This document shows positions 55,701 to 64,000 of a stretch of 64,000 bases of DNA, piece after piece. Positions within the stretch are counted from its first letter, which is position 1. Each line of letters starts with the position of its first letter. Under the pieces are notes generated by a model. That model had not been told where the DNA came from. It saw only the letters and a list, made by a program, of their open reading frames with translations, and did not search any database. The translations under genes and the position numbers were made by a program. This DNA is from Eudromia elegans (taxonomy: Eukaryota; Chordata; Aves; Tinamiformes; Tinamidae). The stretch is taken from assembly GCA_003342815.1 (NCBI GenBank), contig PTEX01000231.1, forward strand, positions 1,032,331 to 1,096,330, written 5' to 3'.

Positions 55701-58700
55701 GCCTCCAGGAAGCAGCATGAAAAGGCTGAGCAGAAGCTGAGCAGAGCACTTGGATTGCTCTGGGATTTGGAAAAGGAGCAACCTGCTCATGGCAGCCTCT
55801 GTTGCTACCGGGTGAGGTTAAGGAGCTGAGGGGAAAAAAACAATTAAAAAGAAAAGAAATTATCAGGGGTAATAAGCAGGGACATCTAGTCCAAGCCAAT
55901 GCAAATCTGCAGTCCAGACATCACACTGCAAAAAGAGGAGGGAAACACCTAGAGGAAGAACTGGCAGGAGACACTACCTTGGTTTGGCCAGCCTTGGCCA
56001 GACCTACCCGATCCGTATCAGCCACTGCAGGGCTCTGAGAGGGCTCAGAGTAGGAATGAAGTGGCCCCACGTCCTGACCCATGATCCGGGGATGTGGAGA
56101 GGGATTCATAAAAGGGACCATGTCAAAGATACGTGAAGGGCTCTGGACAATTCCACGCGCTGCTTGGGCAGAGCTGCGAGCCACGCCAGCACAGGGTCGC
56201 TTCCGCCCGAGAGGTCCCGGGACCTCCTTGGGAGCCGCTCAGCGCAGGGAGCTGGAGAGCAGCGCAGCTCTGGTCTGCCGCCCGCGCAGCGCCGCTAATG
56301 GGCCCGCCGCTAACGAGCATGCCTGGGGCCACTGCCGTCACTGGGCACCCCACTGAGGCTCCGCACGCTGCTCTCCAGGCGACACTGCGCTGGGTGCGTG
56401 CAGTTCCGCGTGCTGCCAGCGTGCAGGGCCACGCCCGCCAGCCCGGGCTGCCACATGGAGCTCCCCATGAGGGGCCGCAGGGCTTCACCGCTGGGATCCA
56501 ACCCCGTGTTTGTGCCCAGGCGGCTCTGGCTTTTCCTTCATCTTCCCTCGTTCTTTCCTGCCACACTCCTCACTGGGATGCACTGCGGCTCCCGCAGAGC
56601 CTGCTGGAAGTGCTGTAAGGAGCACAACCTACGGAGAATGGGGAACAGCAACGGCACCAAAGATGGGGGTAGAGAAGGATCCCCTGCCGCCCGGCAGCCC
56701 TAACGCATCCTCCCCAACCCGCCGTGCCTGGGAGGTCGGGCTGGGCGGCTCCTGCTGCTGCTGCGCGCAGGGGCTGCCCCGTGGGAGCAGCGCGCAGCGA
56801 CGAGCAGGGCCAGGCGGGCGCGAGCAGTCCACATCCCTGCCCGGCACCCGCCCCAGGGAACAGCCCGGCGAGAGGGGGGCGCGGGGGCAGCCTGAGTCTA
56901 CCGCTGTGAGGAGAGGTGGGGGTGGCTAGCCTGCGGGCAAGGTTTGCATGTGAGGAGAGCGGCTTGGGACTCATCGATTGCGTACGTTCAACCATTTTCC
57001 TTACTTTCCCCCTTTCATGATCCACACCATATTGCCAGAGAAAATGCAGAAAGCAACGTAATTTAATAAAAATAAGACAACTAACGAGCTCTTTTGTATT
57101 AACTTTGGATACATTAGAAATAAGGCAAGCAGAGCAACGTACTATAAATACAGAGAAAACAAAGTGAAGCGCACACGCTGCCCTCTCAATAACTTTGTCA
57201 TCCTGTTGCAACCATGCTGAGTTACGCTTTAACCAGATGCAAGGCACTGCCACAGACCGCCTGAGCCAGCAAACCCAGGAAAACGGAGCGGCCTCTCACC
57301 GTTCTTCAGACACTCTTCATCTACAGACCAGCAATGACAAGAACCAGGTCTGCTGCTGACCCAGCATCCCGGCAGCCTTCACTGAGCAGAGTTTATCTGG
57401 CAGCCTTTCCCTGAGCTTTCTCATACTCTTGGCTATTGCTGGTCAAACTGTGGGGAATATTTTGATTTTCTTTCTCTCCATCACGCAAACAAAACCACGA
57501 GGCAGGCAGGTTTTTAACAGACGCTCCAACAACTGCTCAGTCAGAAAAACATACATATTTCTGGGGTAGATGAGATTTGACAGCGTGACCCGGGACCACC
57601 GTGGTGACCAGGCCTGGACGGTGCCAGGAGGGGCTGGCTTCCCTCACGTGTTGTCCAGAGAGCCACCACCCAGCGCAGCCCTGCCTTGCTTTCCACGGGC
57701 CCCATCGCCCCGTCCTCAACACCTGACTAGTGATTCTGTGTTCTGATTTTGTGTGCGTTAGTAGCAGCCAAGCGAAAACCCCAGAGGCAAACCAGGATCA
57801 CAGGACCCGGCCGTGCCTGGGGCTCCTTCGCTTGTGCGTCTGCAAAGTGGGGGCTCAGGAGGCCACGAAGGCCCTGAGTTCATCCCTGCAGTGCCGGGCA
57901 GGGCGGTCCCTGGGTCGGGGGAAGTGACTTGGCTCCCCAAGTGCATCTGCAGGGGCGGCTCCTGCAGAAAAAGACACAGCCCAAACGGAGCGAGACAAAA
58001 CAGGGAGGAATGCAGCATGCAAAACAGTAGCAAAATACTTACCTTCTCTTACAATACCATTTATTTTGCATTTTCATTTCTCTTTCCAGGCCCAAAGGGT
58101 CTCCCATCAGAAGTCCAGATAACACTTATTGAAAACTGGAGGTATAAGGGTCTGTGTGGTGGAGAACACTCGAACCCTAAACCCAGAGTGACGTCTGTGA
58201 CACCGATAAGGGCCTGCGCACACCCGGGCCTGCGAGGAGGCATCTGCAGCTGGGTGTCACCCCAACGCCCGCACTGGTGCCGGGCCTGGCGCAAGGGGGA
58301 ATTCCCCCTCCCGCGGGAAGGAGCCGCCGCGGCACCTCAGCGAGGGCTCTGAGCGCAGCGCTGCCGTAATGCGGTGCCCCCATGCAGGAAAGCAAGCACT
58401 GCGCCAAAGCTGCTGCTGCTGCTCTTCTAGCCTCAAGATACCCAAAAGCTCCCATTTTGATGGGGGCAACAAAGTTCAAGTACATTTTTTTTCTCACTTT
58501 TTGTGGAGTTATCTTCAGGTCTCCCTGCAGTGGGTTAAAAGAGAGGTGAAGACAGTGATACAAATAAGGGGCAAAATACATATTTGTATTTGCTGTTATC
58601 CCGTTCAGTAAGACGTGTGGGATGCTCTATGCATGCTTTAAGACGTAGACAGAGAAAACAAACGCCTTCAGAGAGCCGGCCCAGCTCTTGCTCACCGCCA

Positions 58701-61700
58701 AGGACATTCCAGAGGACGGGAACTGTCCTTGGTGCTCGGGAGAGAGGCGGGCCTGGAGGCACCAGGGCGTCTCTGAGAGGCCTTCCCGCGCTGTGGGAAC
58801 GCTGCCCCCATAGCGGAGCCCTCCGGGAACCGCTCCGACGCAGCCACGCACCGCTTTGTCTCCATCAACCTCCACGCGTGTCAGCGCTGGGGAGAATGCA
58901 GCGACCTGCAGGGAGAGGCCAGTACTTCCTGCGCGTGCCAAACTGCTGCCTTGCACGGCTTGCCCAGCGCTAAGGGTTTACACGGCCCTGCCGCCGGCCT
59001 GGCCTGGTGAGAGGCGGCAGAACCTCCACAGGGAGGTGGCAAACTCCATGGCAAACGAGGAGCTGCCATAGAGTGACCCCAGAACCAAACACAAAATTAG
59101 AAGAAGCAGACAGCGGTCCACTAATCAATTAATGAATCGGATTCCTCACATGGTGCTGCCAGAGTCCATGGCATAGACACAGTCCACACTTTTAGAAAGT
59201 GGGCGCTTTCAGAAGGCAAATGCAGTTACTTGAGAATCCCCAAACCCCACCAGGGAAGACACAACAACAACAAAAGATGATTTCCCTTTCAGGGAGGAAC
59301 AGGCCCTCACCTGTAGATGCACTGTCATTGCATTGACCTAAGCTAACAAAGGATACGTATTTTTATTAGCAAATGTAACTAAAGGATGTAATCTTTCTGT
59401 GCAATCGTCTTCCCAAGTCCATCTGCCAGCTCTTTGCTTCTTTGCTGTTTTACAAGAGCTTCATACCTCACTTTTTTTTTTTTTTTTTCAGGCACACCGC
59501 AGCTACCCATGGGTTCTTTGCAGCTTTATGCTGTACTGCATTTGTCCACCAAACAAACAGGGCAGTACCATGATCACGGACCATGGTGAAAGAACAACAA
59601 AACACCATTCTCAACAAAAAGGCACTACTCGAAAATCTGTCTCATGAATAATTTTTCACTCCACCGTCTCTTCTCAACTTCTTCTAATCCTTTCTTCCTG
59701 CAACCAGCAACATTTTTTAGCCTATGATTCAAAATGAGTAACACGTGAGTAACCTGCAGGGCCCGAGCACTACAGACCTATAAGTGAAACTGTGTTAATA
59801 CAGCACGTATCACAGGAATCAGAGGGGAGACTTGCCATGACACAAATTAAATGAAGACAGACTTAATAATACCAATAAAGTTCTAAAAACCCCATCAGGC
59901 CACAAACTTCAAGCAAATAAGTTAAAGAAACAAATACTGTTTAAATACTTACATGAAACATGCTGGTTTTGCAAATAACTGCACTGTTATTTTAGAAGCC
60001 CTCTTCTACCTAAATCCCAACCTGCATTACTGAACCAGGCCTGCTGGCATGATGACTCTGCATTGCCAGCTACCCCTAGGAAATAGAGACACAGCACAAG
60101 ATGCTTCGTCTCAAAATCTTTGTATTATTTCATGGCACCTTCCACAGTCTGACGATAGCTCTTAGTTTTCACTTGCATTAAATTCATCATCTCCGGAAAG
60201 AAATCATCATCTGGAAGGCTCAAGATTGACTTAATCATTAGTATTAACGGGCTTCCCTTTAGGGCATGTTTTTATAGTGTCTCAAACTGCCAAAGAAAGA
60301 TAATTACTAGTAACCTCACCAGGACAGGTAATTCAAATAATTTTCTAGTTCTTTACATAAATGAAGATAAATTACAGCTGACCAACCTCTTCAGGTTCCC
60401 TCAGGATCCTGCAGAATCTCTTGAGGAGCTCCAAAAACATGAGGAAAAAAACCCAGTCTTCTCACAGGGAACCAATCATAATAATAAAAAAAAGCAAAAA
60501 ATGGATCTCTATTTGGAAAAATAGTCTGCAAAACTCAGCTTGTGTTTCACACCTGCAATTGGGAGTCCTTCCTGTGCTACCTGAACTTGCTATGTGGGCA
60601 ATGAACACATTTTCTTAGGGACCAACTCATCACACACATTAGGAAGATCCACTGAGACTGCTGAAAATTCGTCCCTCATTCAGAGGGCATTAAACTGCTA
60701 AACTGGGAGTTTTCCCCCTTTTTTTGGTTTGCTTTTTCTGAGCAAGCCTAGTGAATAGGTGACACTTGTACCCTGAAGTGCTCTGAACAGCTGCAACACA
60801 GTGAGGGGAGACGGCAGAAACTGTCACCTGCAAATGAACACCCAGGCATCTTATCCTAGGAAGCAATGGCCATGAATTAACCCCCATAAACAGCTACTAT
60901 TTTTGTCTTTGCTGGAAGGAGAAACACGAGGCACCTACACATGCCAGAAGGCTCAAGGAGACACTGTTACAAAACTGTCCTGCCACACGTTTCCGAGAGG
61001 CACCGAAAAACCTCCAGTTTCACAGACATAATGGGCCGCAGAGCAGACATCCTCCGAGACTGAGAAAAACAAAAGCCTTCGATTCTCTTCTGCTTCATTT
61101 TTTGTTGTTTGAATAGCTAAAGCCTGACCATAGTTTGTCTCAGAACTGTAAAATTATTGCAATTCCTACATTTTGCAACAGCATTACCTCTTGCAATAGG
61201 AAGTGAATTACCATATTTTGCCTCGTGTGTGTTTAAGTGATGCACCTTGGAAGGGCAACCTCCGCGAACTACCAGCATCTAAGAGCAACAACCGTGGGGG
61301 CAATATCACAATCTATAAAACATCCTCTGAAATAACGTAGGTGTAGTAAGAAAAGCATGCATTCACTTCACTGGAATTAAGACTTCAGCTCCAAACCTTT
61401 CCAAAGCCAGCATTTATTCATTCAAAATAGTTTTTACATTGGTCAAAAGAGTTCAGCCCAGGTATTTTCCAGGGGAAAAAAAGTGTTGAGAGTTGCAATT
61501 AAGTATTATGTAAAATAGTATTTCATTCTTCCATCTTCTAAACTACATTCACTTCTCTCAAGACAGTATTAATCAATTAACAAAAGGGAATGGATACCAA
61601 AATTTTTACTATCTCAAGGCACAATGCTCTCTCACAGATTACATACATTGACTTACCTCCTGTAACACACATGTTGCACAAGTACCTTCTGTCGTCTTCC

Positions 61701-61759
61701 TTTATCCACTGCGTATTTCCCTTTACCGAATTACTGATTAACAGAAGTGCTACTACTGC
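40700..61759. other. GPR6-FIG4 intergenic region
   Basis: AT-rich to about 48.1 kb with nothing recognisable. Then a string of GC-rich islands by eye: about 48180-49100, 49300-50480, 51050-52480, 52700-53450, 56120-56930, 57560-58400 and 58620-59080, separated by AT-rich spacers. Frames of up to about 230 codons in these islands overlap on both strands, are rich in Ala, Gly, Pro, Ser and Arg, and match no family I know. A possible worn antisense CR1 scrap (aaggtcatctattccccccaa) is near 53490. 59.1-61.7 kb is AT-rich without features. Confidence 0.5.
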
Positions 61760-61987
61760 TTAAGTTTCTGGTTTTGCTCGCACTACCAGCAGCCAGGTAC
61801 ACAGAGCTGCTTCTGCAAGCTGCTTTGCCATGAACCTGGACACACGCTCCATATCCATTACACGCAGTTGACTGAAACATCCCTGAAGAAGATACTCAGA
61901 GCGATTCCAGAAATCCTTGAGAAACAGTCTGATCCAGCTTGGAGAATAATGTAAGTTGTCCAGGATGTTGATGTCCCTGTCGCTGTT
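61760..61987 (-). CDS. Unidentified exon-like reading frame downstream of FIG4
   Basis: I do not recognise this product. On the - strand a pyrimidine-containing acceptor (ttttaacccttttcattgaag) is followed by 75 codons and TAA. The peptide opens NSDRDINILDNLHY, runs through FLKDFWNRSEYLL and MDMERVSRFMAKQL and ends VVRAKPET. It is rich in Leu, Arg, Trp, Phe and Met with few low-complexity stretches, looks helical, and its codon choice resembles real coding sequence, unlike the GC-island frames to the left. It lies 0.7 kb beyond the FIG4 stop on the same strand, with an AATAAA on that strand at 61413. It may be the last exon of an unknown gene, an alternative FIG4 3' exon, or the remnant of a decayed gene. 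No ATG lies at its left end, so it would have to be spliced. Confidence 0.35.
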   Translation of the reverse strand, partial: NSDRDINILDNLHYSPSWIRLFLKDFWNRSEYLLQGCFSQLRVMDMERVSRFMAKQLAEAALCTWLLVVRAKPET

Positions 61988-62581
61988 CTTCAATGAAAAG
62001 GGTTAAAATCTAGGCTCAGGAATGTTAGCTACAATAGTCTATTTCTTCACCCTGTGTAGCACAAATGCTATGTTACTAGCACCAGTGAGATTAGTTTTGA
62101 TATGAATTAGTTACTAAGTTTGTTAATCTAGATGTAAATTTTGATTCGGACATCAGTCACACATTTTGCACTTTTGCTTAAGAAAACAAAAACAAATGAC
62201 AGTGGCTCATTTTGCCAAACATTCTCAAGAAACAGCAAAAAAATATTCCGTTATAAAAAGACTGTTTGGTGTCATGTAATAACAAAGAAAAGAATTTATC
62301 TTCTGATTCATATATGTGAATCACTACAACTTCACCAGAAAACATAAGAAATTAAAACCTAACCCCTCTCTTTTGCATTAAGTTGCTGCATGTTTCCCAG
62401 TGGTGGCAGCTGCCCTGATTATACACATAGTCTCTTAAGATACTTTCACGTTCCCTTTAGGAGAGAATTTTCCCTTCAGTTGAAGAACAGACATCACCTT
62501 TTTGTTTTTTCTCCTGTAAAGCATAATAGTGTAAATATACAATGTTTAAAACATAATAAATAATAAACGCTAGATAATAAA

Positions 62582-62587
62582 TTTATT
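62582..62587 (-). terminator. FIG4: Candidate FIG4 poly(A) signal
   Basis: AATAAA on the - strand about 90 bases after the FIG4 stop, which fits the short 3' UTR I recall for human FIG4. The surrounding sequence is very AT-rich, so other hexamers exist by chance. Confidence 0.5.
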
Positions 62588-62677
62588 ATCTCAAAATAAC
62601 AAAATTTGACTTCCTTTCCGAAGTTAATTTTACGACTTCTCAGTACACTACACTTGGCAGCAGAATCCAGCTGGAAT

Positions 62678-62855
62678 TTACATGTATCTGTTTCGAATGT
62701 ACTCTCTGTACATAAGGAAGTCATCTTTGCCCAGGGGCTGCATGTTTCCTCTTCCAGCCTGCATGTGAGCATGGAATATCTCAATTGATTTCCTATCAAC
62801 TCTCGGAGGCTGAACTTCATAAATGTTGTCTTGGGAAAAGGATGAGATGGGTACT
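62678..62855 (-). CDS. FIG4: FIG4 last coding exon (partial gene)
   Basis: Acceptor tttgttttccag on the - strand, then 58 codons and TAA at 62678-62680. The peptide contains [15 protein letters not shown] and ends [11 protein letters not shown]; human FIG4 ends [11 protein letters not shown] with the same preceding PPRVDRKS block. FIG4 is the SAC-domain phosphoinositide 5-phosphatase that, bound to VAC14, both removes and supports synthesis of PI(3,5)P2 on late endosomes and lysosomes; in humans, loss causes CMT4J (family knowledge). The catalytic SAC domain lies in upstream exons to the right of the window. The exon opens in phase 2 (one base completes a codon). No earlier FIG4 exon was recognised between 62856 and 64000. 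Confidence 0.95.
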
Positions 62856-63659
62856 CTGGAAAACAAACAAAATAAATCACTGAATATTTGGAAAATCAGG
62901 TTAAAACATTCCAAAGAGAAATATATATATTTTTTCTCTCTCCTTTAAAGATATACAACAGCCATCAAAAAGGTAATTTGCCACTCGGTAATTCATTTAC
63001 CTAGATTGTTATCATGACTGCTGACCTGGTAAGACTCAGCTTTTCAAGTAGGGTGGTTAGGTAAGAGGCCACTAATCACATTACAGGCTACTTTCTGCAC
63101 TTTCCTTACTCTGCCCTCATTTCTTCATTCTCAGACCTGCTACAGTCAGTAAGCACCTAAGCTGGAACTAATCTGTGTCCTATATTATAGCAGATAACCA
63201 GAAACCTTAACTGAATTATCCCTGTACTCAGTAGCAAATACAATGGGCACGTGATTACACTCCAAATCCATACACAGAAAGGATTTATCAGATAACAAAA
63301 TTCCATCTAATTACTACGAAATAGATATCTACTATTACCAGCATTTTTCCAGCTTTGTCCACTGAAAAAGTTTCTATTTTATAATATATATATATTTGTT
63401 AAATAGCTAAGCACAATAAACTTTTATCTTCAACTCCTAATATGCAAACCTACTCCTGCCTCATGAGAAATAAATGCAGTTTTAAACTTTACACAGAGCT
63501 GGAGTACATCAGACCTTTCTTAAGTACTGCTGTGAATCAAACACACTCAAGACAGAATTTGTCCCTTCAATTGCTGAAAACTGCACACTGGGCAAGATCA
63601 TGACCAGCTGGGGAAGGGAAGTGATCGTTCCCCCTTCTTCAGGTTGAGAAACCTCATCT
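62856..63659 (-). other. FIG4: FIG4 intron before the last exon (left part)
   Basis: AT-rich; a short ta-repeat near 63383-63396. No further FIG4 exon was recognised before the worn CR1 copy begins. Confidence 0.6.
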
Positions 63660-64000
63660 AGAGAGAAACCTGAGCTCCCTGGAAGACGACAGACAATGAC
63701 ACACGTGAGAAAGGCCAGGAATGGCCTCCGGGAGGGTCAGAAAGCTGCAGCAGGAGAGATGAGGAGGGGCTGAGCTTGGTCTGTCCAGCCTGGAGAGCAG
63801 AAGCTCAGAGCGGCCTTGCTGCTCAGAGGGCACAGGGCTCTTCCTGGAGGTGCACGGGGCCAAGACAAGCGGCAAAAGGGGCTGAAAATTAAACCACAGG
63901 ACATTGTGATCAGGTGAAAGGAAACTCTTCTTCCAGTGTGAGATCTGACGTGGTCCTGCTTCGAGCAGGGGGGCTGAGCAGATGACCTCCGGGGATCCCG
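63660..64000 (+). mobile_element. Worn CR1 copy at the window edge, in a FIG4 intron
   Basis: Segments in CR1 order: gtccagcctggagagcagaa, a middle part with ggccaagacaagcggcaaaa, aaggaaactcttcttccagt, and ttcgagcaggggggctgagc followed by agatgacctccggggatccc. About 80-100 bases present in the full-length tail (around the caggctgcccagagaggt part) are missing. It continues beyond position 64000. Antisense to FIG4. Confidence 0.75.

Noticed and set aside
56570-57253. 227-codon - strand frame in a GC-rich island
   Set aside because: The first half is AT-rich intergenic sequence and the second half is GC-island sequence; no domain, no splice pattern, overlapping open frames on the other strand.

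Overview
The window is vertebrate nuclear DNA, most likely from a bird. The evidence is three multi-exon vertebrate genes with GT-AG introns, CR1-type LINE copies with the typical avian 3' end (a run close to ATTCTATGATTCTAT), the absence of recognisable mammalian SINEs, and compact spacing. Another archosaur or a turtle is not formally excluded. The gene order WASF1 - GPR6 - FIG4 is the one I recall for human chromosome 6q21, read here in the opposite direction.

Region by region: (1) Positions 1-30435 hold WASF1 (WAVE1) on the + strand. All eight coding exons are present, from an ATG at 2517 to a stop at 29692. Joined, they give 1686 nt, or 561 residues, against 559 in human. A 3' UTR of about 0.74 kb ends near an AATAAA at 30412. 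The first coding intron (2650-17674, 15 kb) carries most of the oddities: a 2.6-kb GC-rich block with sharp edges (about 9430-12030), two diverged direct repeats flanking it, and an ancient antisense L3/CR1-like LINE near 15.8-16.6 kb. (2) Positions 30436-38600 are intergenic between convergent genes. (3) GPR6, an orphan class A receptor with an intronless coding frame, lies on the - strand (39048-40034). A GC-rich promoter region and a G-rich minisatellite sit on its upstream side (to about 40700). (4) Positions 40700-62580 are intergenic. AT-rich sequence runs to 48 kb, followed by a string of GC-rich islands to about 59 kb in which many long but meaningless reading frames appear. One unidentified exon-like reading frame lies at 61760-61987 on the - strand. 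(5) The last coding exon of FIG4 lies on the - strand (62678-62855). The rest of FIG4 is beyond the right edge. A worn CR1 copy runs off the window end.

The three genes do not form a pathway. WASF1 drives Arp2/3-dependent actin assembly downstream of Rac, GPR6 is a constitutively active Gs-coupled receptor enriched in striatal neurons in mammals, and FIG4 is the PI(3,5)P2 phosphatase and scaffold of the PIKfyve-VAC14 complex. Their linkage is conserved synteny. I found no new multi-gene system. The items most worth a second look are the exon-like frame next to FIG4, the GC block with its flanking repeats, the GPR6 start and possible upstream acceptor, and the CR1 insertion pressed against the WASF1 exon 8 acceptor. 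Percent identities and GC values were not computed; statements about them are by eye.
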